A DNA stretch of 64,000 nucleotides from Ciceribacter sichuanensis (GTDB taxonomy: Bacteria > Pseudomonadota > Alphaproteobacteria > Rhizobiales > Rhizobiaceae), in assembly GCF_024055605.1 (NCBI RefSeq), contig NZ_JAMXLX010000001.1, positions 62,001 through 126,000 of the forward strand. Direction: 5' to 3'. Positions 57,441 to 64,000 of the stretch are shown here, piece by piece (position 1 is the first letter of the stretch; every line of letters starts with the position of its first letter). The notes under the pieces are model-generated. The model was not told the DNA's origin, made no database searches, and saw nothing but the letters and a program-made list of their open reading frames with translations. The position numbers and the translations under genes were made by a program.

Positions 57441-58850
57441 TTACTTGACCGGTATGTTTTCCCTGACGTCCACCGGCCGGCGATGGCCTGATACGGCGGA
57501 GCCTGCATCACGGGCCAGCCCGACGAAGGGGATCACCGCCAGAAGCGAGAGCGCTGCGACGACCGCGAAGGCAAGGTGGAAGTCGGCAAGCGACAGCTCC
57601 CGCCCGTGAAGTGCGATATTAGCCTCGAGAATGGCGGCCGCGACGGCGACGCCAAGCGCGAGGCTAACCTGCTGCATGACCGAACTCATGGAGGTCGCCT
57701 GGCTGGCCTGCTCATCCTCGATATCGGCATACCCCAGCGAATTGACGCCGGTGAAGAAAAAAGAGCGGCAGAAGCCTGCGACAAGCAGAAAGCCCATGAT
57801 CACATAATGGGGCGTGCCGGGCGAGAAGAGGGAATTGGCCGCCGTCATCGTGGCACCGCCGAGTGCCGCGACGATCAGCACGCTACGAAAGCCGGCCGCG
57901 GCAAAGACGCGCCGTGCCATGAACTTGGTGGTGATCGCGCCGATTGCCCCGATGAAGGTGATGAGACCGGACTGGAAGGGCGTCATGCCGAAGCCGAGCT
58001 GAAGCATCAGCGGCATCAGGAAGGGCACGGCACCGGTCGAGATGCGGAAGATCGTGCCGCCGGTGATCGAGGCGCGGAAGGCCCGGTTGTGGAAGAGCCC
58101 GAGATTGAGCAGCGGCGCGGGATGACGCTTCGCGTGCTGAACGTAAAGAATGCCGCTGATGATCCCGATGGCGACCGCGCCGAAGCCGACCTGCAGCGGC
58201 AGCGCCGGCAGACTGACGACCGAAAGGCCGAATACCACGCCTGAGGTGGCGAGTGCCATATAGACGAAACCCTTGAGGTCTATCGCCGAGGTTGAGGTCG
58301 GCGGTACTTCCGGAAGATAGATCGTGGACAGCCATACCCCAGCGAAACCGATCGGCACATTGATCAGGAAGATCCACTGCCAGCTGAAATAGGTGGTGAT
58401 GAAGCCGCCGATCGGCGGCCCCGTCAACGGCCCCACAAGGGCTGGAATGGTCAGGAGTGCCATGGCGGAGACGAGTTCGCTGCGCTTGGTGGTTCGAAGC
58501 AGCACGAGACGCCCGACGGGCGTCATCATCGCGCCGCCCATGCCCTGCAGGAAGCGGGCGCCGACGAAGGCGAGAAGCGACTGGGAGGTCGCGCACAGGA
58601 TGGAGCCGGCGATGAAGACGAGGATGGCCGCGCGGAAGATCTTCTTCGCCCCGTAGCGGTCCGCCATCCATCCACTGACGGGAATGAAGATCGCAAGCGC
58701 CACCATGTAGGAGGTAAGCGCCAGCTTCAGCGTGATCGGGCCGACGCCGAGGTCGGCCGCAATCGCCGGCAATGCGGTGGAAATCACCGTCGAGTCCATC
58801 TGCTCCATGAAGAGCGCAACGGCAAGAATGAGCGGGGTGATGCGGTTCAT
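57441..58850 (-). CDS. DHA2-family MFS transporter (14-helix drug-efflux type)
   Basis: The 469-residue product has 14 hydrophobic segments and DHA2 (EmrB/QacA) wording: MEQMDSTVISTALPAIAADLGVGP, SGWMADRYGAKKIFRAAILVF (motif A) and RFLQGMGGAMMTPVGRLVLLR. Substrates are probably toxic organic compounds. No EmrA-type adaptor or TetR/MarR regulator is next to it. It is convergent with the VOC gene, 14 bases apart. Confidence 0.9.
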   Translation of the reverse strand: MNRITPLILAVALFMEQMDSTVISTALPAIAADLGVGPITLKLALTSYMVALAIFIPVSGWMADRYGAKKIFRAAILVFIAGSILCATSQSLLAFVGARFLQGMGGAMMTPVGRLVLLRTTKRSELVSAMALLTIPALVGPLTGPPIGGFITTYFSWQWIFLINVPIGFAGVWLSTIYLPEVPPTSTSAIDLKGFVYMALATSGVVFGLSVVSLPALPLQVGFGAVAIGIISGILYVQHAKRHPAPLLNLGLFHNRAFRASITGGTIFRISTGAVPFLMPLMLQLGFGMTPFQSGLITFIGAIGAITTKFMARRVFAAAGFRSVLIVAALGGATMTAANSLFSPGTPHYVIMGFLLVAGFCRSFFFTGVNSLGYADIEDEQASQATSMSSVMQQVSLALGVAVAAAILEANIALHGRELSLADFHLAFAVVAALSLLAVIPFVGLARDAGSAVSGHRRPVDVRENIPVK

Positions 58851-59044
58851 CAGGCGGGAATCCTGCGCGGCGGGGGAAGGCCAAGCGGTGCCCTTTTAGC
58901 CGGAGCCGCGGCGTCTGCCAATGGTGTTGCTGCACGCGGGATCACGTCTGCGTGAGGGCGGTTTCCCGAACGACAGGGTTGCCTATCTTGCCCGCATGGC
59001 CGTCATCCGGCGGCTGCGTGGATCGTTTGAAAGAGGAGTGGGTA

Positions 59045-60028
59045 ATGACAGCAATGAACAGGCGCGTATTGCTTGGTAGCGCAGGGTTCGCGGCCCTGGC
59101 TGCCCCGATGATCATGACCCGCGCGGCGGTGGCGCAGGCCGCTACGCCTGCGAAGGCTGACCGTGCGGTGTTGCCGGACTCCCATGGGTTCAAGCTCGGC
59201 AGTTTCGAGGTCGTCGTGGTCAAGGACGGCGCAATGCCTTCCGGAGCACCCGGAGAAACCTTCGGCACGGACCAGTCGCCGGAGACTGTGGGAGAGCTGC
59301 TCGACCGGAATTTCCTGCCGAAGGACCGGTTCGTCAACAGCTTCTCGCCCGTACTCGTCAATACCGGCTCGGATGTCGTTCTGTTCGACACCGGCCTCGG
59401 GGAGGGCGCCCGGGCCAAGGGTGGTGGACGTCTGGTCGAGGGGCTGGTGGCCGCTGGCTACAAGCCGGAGGACGTTTCCATCGTCGTGCTCACCCATATG
59501 CATGGGGATCACATCGGTGGCCTGATGGAGGGCGGAAAACCGGCCTTCCCGAATGCGCGCTATGTGACGGGGCGGACGGAGTATGATTTCTGGGTCGATC
59601 CGGCCCGTGTCGGAACGCCTGCCGAAAACGGGCACAAGGGTGTGCTCGCCAATGTGCAGCCGCTAGCCGAGAAGACGACATTTGTGGAGGGCGGGGCCTC
59701 CGTCGTCACCGGGATCACCGCCGAAGCCGCTTTCGGCCATTCGCCGGGTCACATGATCTACCGGCTCGAATCGGAGGGTCGCCAGCTGCTTCTGGCAGCG
59801 GATACGGCGAACCATTTCGTTCTGTCGCTCCAGCGTCCGGATTGGGAGGTCAAGTTCGACATGGACAAGGCCGCGGCCGCCGCAACTCGCAAGCGGGTAT
59901 TCGACATGGTGGCGACGGATCGTCTGGCGTTCCTTGGCTACCACATGCCTTTCCCTGCTGTCGGCTATGTCGAGAAGCTCGATACGGGTTATCGCTTCGT
60001 GCCCAAGGCCTATCAGTTCGACATCTGA
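59045..60028 (+). CDS. Exported metallo-beta-lactamase-fold hydrolase
   Basis: The 327-residue product has a Tat-like or Sec signal (NRRVLLGSAGFAALAAP, cut near AVAQAA) and an MBL domain with zinc motif LTHMHGDHIGGLMEGG, His in FGHSPGHMIY and Asp in LLAADTANH. The ATG at 59045 follows AGAGGAG; the frame extends upstream without a signal. The layout resembles AHL-lactonase/AttM-like and AidA-like MBL proteins, but the substrate cannot be told. It is divergent from the MFS gene. Confidence 0.87.
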   Translation: MTAMNRRVLLGSAGFAALAAPMIMTRAAVAQAATPAKADRAVLPDSHGFKLGSFEVVVVKDGAMPSGAPGETFGTDQSPETVGELLDRNFLPKDRFVNSFSPVLVNTGSDVVLFDTGLGEGARAKGGGRLVEGLVAAGYKPEDVSIVVLTHMHGDHIGGLMEGGKPAFPNARYVTGRTEYDFWVDPARVGTPAENGHKGVLANVQPLAEKTTFVEGGASVVTGITAEAAFGHSPGHMIYRLESEGRQLLLAADTANHFVLSLQRPDWEVKFDMDKAAAAATRKRVFDMVATDRLAFLGYHMPFPAVGYVEKLDTGYRFVPKAYQFDI

Positions 60029-60041
60029 ACGCTGAACGGTA

Positions 60042-60068
60042 TTCAGGCCGGAGCTGATCCGGCCTGAA
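60042..60068. terminator. Hairpin between convergent genes
   Basis: TTCAGGCCGGA and TCCGGCCTGAA form an 11-base-pair stem with a five-base loop between the MBL gene stop and the stop of the DUF1476 gene. There is no T-run; it may act for both directions or not at all. Confidence 0.5.
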
Positions 60069-60094
60069 GCTCCGAATGAAACCGTCGTGAGGGC

Positions 60095-60406
60095 TTAACC
60101 CTGATTGTGCAGTTCGTCTGCTGCCCGATGAAGCATGTCGAGCATCCGGCTCTGGATTTCGGTTTCCTTCACCTCGACGCCAGCCGCTTCGAAATCGCGG
60201 CGGAGGCGCTCCAGCAGACGATGCGGTTCGTTTACCTGGGTCAGCGCCAGTTCGCGGGCATAGGCTTCGCCATCGGTGCGGCCCATGGCTTCCGCGGCCC
60301 ACTTGCCGATCATGACGTTGCGGCGGACTTCCGCCTTGAACAGCATTTCCTGCTGGTGGGCATACTGGTCTTCGAATGCGCGGGCGCGCTGCTGCAGGTT
60401 GTTCAT
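60095..60406 (-). CDS. DUF1476 protein, F1-ATPase inhibitor (zeta subunit) family
   Basis: I place the start at 60406 (MNNLQQRARAFEDQYAHQQEM; AAGGGG upstream), giving 103 residues; the longer frame has no family sequence. This family is the zeta subunit of alphaproteobacterial F1FO-ATPase. Its N-terminal ~20 residues inhibit ATP hydrolysis by binding F1, and the rest forms a four-helix bundle. The N-terminal inhibitory pattern (FEDQYAHQQEMLFKAEVRRNV) and GKWAAEAMG are present. It stands alone, away from atp genes. Confidence 0.92.
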   Translation of the reverse strand: MNNLQQRARAFEDQYAHQQEMLFKAEVRRNVMIGKWAAEAMGRTDGEAYARELALTQVNEPHRLLERLRRDFEAAGVEVKETEIQSRMLDMLHRAADELHNQG

Positions 60407-60705
60407 CGTACTTACCCCTTGTTTCCCCAGGTCCGTCCTTGAACCTGCCGCGATCTTACGGGCAGATCTTTCATGGTCGGTTTGGAAAATCGGTAAAATC
60501 TTTTGCAACGCACAAAATTGCCCTTCCTGCGATGCGCTTGCGGTTTTGCAGGTCAGCAATGCGTACCGACCGAGGTTTTCCTATTCCCTTCCTGTCATGA
60601 ACGTGTTACCAGCCCTCGCCAACTTCCAAGCATTTCATGCAGGAGCGTCCGGGGGAGATTCCCCTTTCCCGGAGGATTCTGCCTATTCAACCGAAGGAAT
60701 TGGCA

Positions 60706-62196
60706 ATGGCACGCATCGTAACCTCGGCAACCGGAGCGGAAGCGCTCACCTTCGACGACGTCCTCTTGCAGCCCGGGCACTCCGAGATCATGCCGGGACA
60801 AACCAATATCGCAACCCGGATCGCAAAGGACATCGACCTTTCGCTGCCGATTCTTTCCTCCGCCATGGATACGGTCACGGAAAGCCGTCTCGCCATCGCC
60901 ATGGCCCAAGCCGGCGGTCTCGGTGTCATTCACCGTAACCTCACTCCGATCGAACAGGCCGAGGAAGTCCGTCAGGTCAAGAAGTTCGAAAGCGGTATGG
61001 TCGTCAATCCGGTGACGATCGGCCCAGACGCAACCCTTGCCGAAGCGCTGGCGCTGATGAAGGCGCATGGCATTTCCGGCATCCCGGTCGTTGAAAATGG
61101 CGGTCGTCCCGGCCGTCTCGTCGGCATCCTGACCAACCGCGACGTGCGCTTCGCTTCCGATCATTCCCAGAAGATCCACGAGCTGATGACGAAGGAAAAT
61201 CTCATCACCGTGCGGGATGGTGTCGAGCAGAGCGAAGCCAAGCGTCTCCTGCACTCCCACCGCATCGAAAAGCTGCTGGTGGTCGACAATGACGGCCGTT
61301 GTGTCGGCCTCATCACCGTCAAGGACATCGAGAAGTCGCAGCTCAACCCGAATGCCGCCAAGGACCTTCATGGCCGCCTGCGCGTCGCCGCTGCAATCTC
61401 GACCGGTGACGATGGCCGTGAACGCGCCGAACGGCTGATCGAGGCGGGTGTCGACGTCATCGTCGTCGATACCGCCCATGGCCATTCACAGAAGGTTCTG
61501 GATGCGGTCTCGGTCGTGAAGAAGATGTCGAATTCGGTTCGCATCATCGCCGGAAACGTCGCGACCGGCGCCGGCACCCGCGCCCTCATCGATGCCGGTG
61601 CCGATGGCATCAAGGTCGGCATCGGCCCGGGCTCGATCTGCACCACGCGCGTCGTAGCCGGCGTCGGCGTGCCGCAGCTTGCAGCCGTGATGGCCTCGGT
61701 CGAGGAAGCCGAAAAGCACGGCATTCCGGTGATCGCCGATGGCGGCATCAAGTTCTCCGGCGATCTGGCCAAGGCGATTGCCGCCGGTGCCTCGGCTGTC
61801 ATGGTGGGCTCGCTGCTCGCCGGTACGGATGAAAGCCCGGGCGAGGTCTATCTCTATCAGGGCCGCTCCTTCAAGGCATATCGCGGCATGGGTTCCGTCG
61901 GCGCCATGGCGCGCGGTTCCGCTGATCGTTACTTCCAGGCGGAAGTGCGTGACACGCTGAAACTCGTTCCGGAGGGCATCGAGGGTCAGGTTCCCTACAA
62001 GGGTCCGGTCTCCGCCGTGCTGCACCAGCTCGCAGGCGGCCTGAAGGCTGCCATGGGCTATGTCGGCGGTCACGACATCAAGGACTTCCAGGAGAAGGCG
62101 ACCTTCGTCCGCATTTCCGGCGCCGGTCTTCGTGAAAGCCATCCGCATGGCGTGACCATCACCCGCGAAAGCCCCAACTATCCGGGCGCCGCCTGA
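60706..62196 (+). CDS. guaB: Inosine-5'-monophosphate dehydrogenase
   Basis: The 496-residue product is a complete [23 protein letters not shown] at the start, two CBS domains (~95-210; [20 protein letters not shown]), the catalytic Cys loop [17 protein letters not shown], and [10 protein letters not shown] with the flap. It oxidises IMP to XMP with NAD, the first committed step to GMP. AAGGA precedes the ATG at 60706. A canonical terminator follows at 62214. The 299 bases upstream show no riboswitch that I can recognise. Confidence 0.97.
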   Translation: MARIVTSATGAEALTFDDVLLQPGHSEIMPGQTNIATRIAKDIDLSLPILSSAMDTVTESRLAIAMAQAGGLGVIHRNLTPIEQAEEVRQVKKFESGMVVNPVTIGPDATLAEALALMKAHGISGIPVVENGGRPGRLVGILTNRDVRFASDHSQKIHELMTKENLITVRDGVEQSEAKRLLHSHRIEKLLVVDNDGRCVGLITVKDIEKSQLNPNAAKDLHGRLRVAAAISTGDDGRERAERLIEAGVDVIVVDTAHGHSQKVLDAVSVVKKMSNSVRIIAGNVATGAGTRALIDAGADGIKVGIGPGSICTTRVVAGVGVPQLAAVMASVEEAEKHGIPVIADGGIKFSGDLAKAIAAGASAVMVGSLLAGTDESPGEVYLYQGRSFKAYRGMGSVGAMARGSADRYFQAEVRDTLKLVPEGIEGQVPYKGPVSAVLHQLAGGLKAAMGYVGGHDIKDFQEKATFVRISGAGLRESHPHGVTITRESPNYPGAA

Positions 62197-62213
62197 TCGC
62201 TTCAATTTCATGG

Positions 62214-62240
62214 ACGGCCGGATAATTCCGGCCGTTTCTC
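62214..62240 (+). terminator. Rho-independent terminator of guaB
   Basis: ACGGCCGGA and TCCGGCCGT enclose a TAAT loop and are followed by TTCTCTCATTT, 17 bases after the guaB stop. Confidence 0.85.
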
Positions 62241-62284
62241 TCATTTGATGTTTATGCATTTTGCCGCGGACGGAGATGTCTTCA

Positions 62285-62701
62285 ATGACAGGCTTCCAGA
62301 TTTTCTGGCCCATTCTCGCCCAGGTCTTTCTTGTTTACGGTCTTTACGGATTGTTGCGCCTGCGCCGTCAACGGTTGCTGCGGGAAAGTCGTATAGACGA
62401 AGAGACGATGCGCTGGGGCCGTAACGATCCGCCGGAAACGCTGTCGGTCCGCAACTGCATCGCCAACCAGTTCGAACTGCCGGTTCTCTTCTATATCTGC
62501 TGCATTCTTCTGTTCATCGCCGAGGCGGACAATCTGGTCTCGGTCGTCCTCGCCTGGATCTTCGTTGCCACACGCTATGCCCACGCGGCCGTGCATGTGA
62601 CCAGCAATCGCATGGCGCTGCGTTTCCCAGCGTTTATGGCCGGCTTTCTTGCACTTGGCGGAATGTGGATCTGGCTTGCCGTCTGGATGGCGACCTCTTA
62701 G
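62285..62701 (+). CDS. MAPEG-family membrane protein
   Basis: The 138-residue product has four membrane helices and MAPEG wording: ETLSVRNCIANQFELPVLFYICC and VATRYAHAAVHVTSNRMALRF. Eukaryotic relatives include microsomal glutathione transferases; the bacterial role is unclear. Starts at 62276 or 62285 are both possible. The last codons and stop lie in a 12-base tandem duplication. Confidence 0.85.
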   Translation: MTGFQIFWPILAQVFLVYGLYGLLRLRRQRLLRESRIDEETMRWGRNDPPETLSVRNCIANQFELPVLFYICCILLFIAEADNLVSVVLAWIFVATRYAHAAVHVTSNRMALRFPAFMAGFLALGGMWIWLAVWMATS

Positions 62702-62712
62702 GCGACCTCTTA
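62689..62712. repeat. Perfect 12-base tandem duplication at the MAPEG stop
   Basis: GGCGACCTCTTA occurs twice in a row. The TAG stop of the MAPEG gene is formed across the junction; the second unit is untranslated. This looks like a recent slippage event. Confidence 0.8.
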
Positions 62713-62823
62713 AAAGTGACTGGCGCTCACGCGCATGTGTCTTGGCCCATCGTTTGAGGCTCCTATCATTCATTGAGGCACGGAAAGCCGTGCGGTTGAT
62801 GATACGACCGAGGAGGAGAGCCC

Positions 62824-63699
62824 ATGAACACGCCGAAGATCACGCAGGCGATGATCGACGCCTATGACGAATACACCCACCTGACGCTCGACCGGCGCCG
62901 GTTCATGGAAAAGCTGACCATGCTGGCCGGATCCGGCGCTGCCGCGGTGGCGATCGCCCCCATGCTCGCCGCCAGCAAGGCCAACGCCGCCATGATTGCG
63001 GACGATGACGCGAGACTGGAGACGCAGGACGTCACCTATCCCGGGGCCTCTGGCGAGATGAAGGGCTATCTGGCGATCCCGAAGGATGCCGCCGGCAAGT
63101 TGTCGGGTGTGATCGTCATCCACGAAAACCGCGGCCTCAATCCGCATATTCGCGACATCGCCCGCCGGATGGCGCTCGAAGGCTTCGTGGCGCTGGCTCC
63201 CGATTTCCTGTCGCCGCAGGGCGGTACGCCGGAAAACGAGGATCAGGCGCGCGAGATGTTTTCGAAGTTGGACATGGCGGCAACCGTCGCCAATGCCGAA
63301 GCGACGCGGGCATTTCTCGCAAGCCATGACAAGGTCAACGGCAAGGTCGGCGCCATCGGCTTCTGCTGGGGCGGTGGGCTGGTCAACCGGCTGGCCGTCG
63401 CCTCGCCGGAACTCGGGGCAGGGGTTGCCTATTATGGCATGCAGCCGCCTGCGGAAGACGTTGCGAAGATCAAGGCTCCATTGCTGCTGCACTATGCGGG
63501 CCTCGATGAGCGGGTCAATGCCGGCATCGAGGCTTACAGGGCAGCGCTGGAAAAGGATGGCAAGACCTTCGAAATCCACGTCTATGACGGCGTGAATCAT
63601 GCCTTCAACAATGATTCCTCCGCTGCCCGTTACGACAAGGCGGCGGCCGATCTTGCGTGGTCGCGCACGGTGGCGTTCCTTAAGAAATACCTCGTCTGA
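62824..63699 (+). CDS. Exported dienelactone-hydrolase-family protein
   Basis: The 291-residue product begins with a Tat-like region (DRRRFMEKLTMLAGSGAAAVAI, cut near SKANAAM), placed ~22 residues in, as in YghX-like carboxymethylenebutenolidase homologues. The alpha/beta-hydrolase has the DLH catalytic Cys in GAIGFCWGGGLV, Asp in HYAGLDERV and His in YDGVNHAFNND. The physiological substrate is unknown. GGAGGAG precedes the ATG. It is closed by a terminator at 63728. Confidence 0.9.
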   Translation: MNTPKITQAMIDAYDEYTHLTLDRRRFMEKLTMLAGSGAAAVAIAPMLAASKANAAMIADDDARLETQDVTYPGASGEMKGYLAIPKDAAGKLSGVIVIHENRGLNPHIRDIARRMALEGFVALAPDFLSPQGGTPENEDQAREMFSKLDMAATVANAEATRAFLASHDKVNGKVGAIGFCWGGGLVNRLAVASPELGAGVAYYGMQPPAEDVAKIKAPLLLHYAGLDERVNAGIEAYRAALEKDGKTFEIHVYDGVNHAFNNDSSAARYDKAAADLAWSRTVAFLKKYLV

Positions 63700-63727
63700 G
63701 GATTGCAGTGCAGCATGGTTTGCCGCT

Positions 63728-63767
63728 CCCGGCTGTCGCATATGTGCGACGCCGGGTTTTCGTTTTC
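63728..63767 (+). terminator. Rho-independent terminator of the dienelactone-hydrolase gene
   Basis: A 12-base-pair stem with one bulged T (CCCGGC-T-GTCGCA with TGCGACGCCGGG) and a TATG loop is followed by TTTTCGTTTTC, 28 bases after the stop. Confidence 0.88.
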
Positions 63768-63778
63768 GGTCCTGCGGC

Positions 63779-63792
63779 TTGATGCGGATCAA
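63779..63792. promoter_or_regulatory. FNR/FixK-type box upstream of the alcohol dehydrogenase
   Basis: TTGATGCGGATCAA matches the TTGAT-N4-ATCAA consensus of FnrL/FixK regulators exactly. It lies 105 bases upstream of the alcohol dehydrogenase start, a position suited to activation under low oxygen. Confidence 0.75.
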
Positions 63793-63897
63793 GAAATGCC
63801 CGGGTGCTTTGGGGTAGGTTACATTCGAATTCGCGTTACCGTCACGATATGCGGATTAGGTGAGTTTGATCCTAAGTCATTTACCAGGGAGATAGTT

Positions 63898-64000
63898 ATG
63901 GCATCTGTGATGAAGGCCGCCGTGGTGCGGGAGTTCGGCAAGCCTCTGGTGATCGAGGAGGTCGCCATTCCTGAGCCTGGTCCCGGACAGATCCTTGTGA
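63898..64000 (+). CDS. Zinc-type alcohol dehydrogenase (AdhP-like), 3' part outside the window
   Basis: Only the first 34 codons are here (MASVMKAAVVREFGKPLVIE and on). This is the start typical of MDR-family alcohol dehydrogenases such as AdhP/AdhA, with EVAIPEPGPGQILV. AGGGAG precedes the ATG. Catalytic residues lie beyond the window edge, so the class is judged from the N-terminus only. The FixK/FNR-type box upstream suggests expression at low oxygen, where it could reduce acetaldehyde or oxidise ethanol. Confidence 0.8.
   Translation, partial: MASVMKAAVVREFGKPLVIEEVAIPEPGPGQILV

Noticed and set aside
57428-57455. Bidirectional terminator between the VOC and MFS genes
   Set aside because: CCGGTC/GACCGG arms exist, but the stem is short, the loop long and there is no T-run.

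Overview
The window reads as chromosomal DNA of an alphaproteobacterium of the Rhizobiales, most likely Rhizobiaceae (Rhizobium/Agrobacterium/Shinella type). The base composition is GC-rich. The best lineage markers are a near-textbook RirA iron regulator with TGA-N9-TCA operators, a DUF1476 F1-ATPase inhibitor (zeta) gene, a DUF995 gene, a Ppx-RlmE gene pair and a TTGAT-N4-ATCAA (FixK/FnrL-type) box. I see no phage, plasmid, transposase or CRISPR. Apart from two edge-truncated genes and one duplicated gene tail, everything looks intact.

Left part (1-14.3 kb): the 3' part of a YafK-type L,D-transpeptidase. Next is a LysR regulator divergent from a three-gene run (HglS 2-oxoadipate dioxygenase/decarboxylase, a D-2-hydroxyglutarate-dehydrogenase-like flavoprotein, a class I aminotransferase) that together would turn 2-aminoadipate into 2-oxoglutarate, the end of lysine catabolism. 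A nested palindromic repeat follows, then two divergent HupE/UreJ paralogues with a membrane protein and a DUF1007 protein (probably nickel/cobalt handling). A LysR-mmsA pair comes next, with a duplicated mmsA 3' tail, and then a DUF898-M48 peptidase pair.

Iron and polyamine part (14.3-33.8 kb): an orphan ferric-iron binding protein and rirA are divergent, with an IRO box in front of the binding-protein gene. A GMC oxidoreductase and gluconokinase follow, then a putrescine operon (puuA-puuB-aguB) and a D-amino-acid-dehydrogenase-like flavoprotein. A complete siderophore-utilisation locus comes next: binding protein, periplasmic Fes/IroE-like esterase and TonB receptor on the minus strand; AraC regulator, two FecCD permeases, ATPase, siderophore-interacting reductase and a DUF454 protein on the plus strand. 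A second IRO box lies in the divergent promoter.

Cell-surface part (33.8-52.6 kb): after a beta-CASP metallo-beta-lactamase there is a minus-strand run of a GNAT-TPR protein, a small unknown protein, a type I secretion adaptor, an ABC exporter with a ~295-residue disordered N-terminal extension, and two unusual Asp/Asn-rich repeat proteins that look like its cargo. A LuxR-type regulator with a degenerate receiver and a small lipoprotein gene separate this from a plus-strand polysaccharide operon (UDP-sugar decarboxylase/epimerase, GalE, GT2 synthase, DUF995 protein, GH26-like hydrolase). The two halves could make and secrete a polysaccharide plus associated matrix proteins. This is the best candidate for an undescribed system in the window.

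Right part (52.6-64 kb): a periplasmic ClpP-like/SH3/SPOR-like protein, tRNA-Gln(CUG), ppx with a His/Arg-rich N-terminal extension, rlmE, a VOC protein, an MFS exporter, an exported MBL hydrolase, DUF1476, guaB, a MAPEG protein, an exported dienelactone-hydrolase-family protein and the start of an alcohol dehydrogenase behind a FixK/FNR box.
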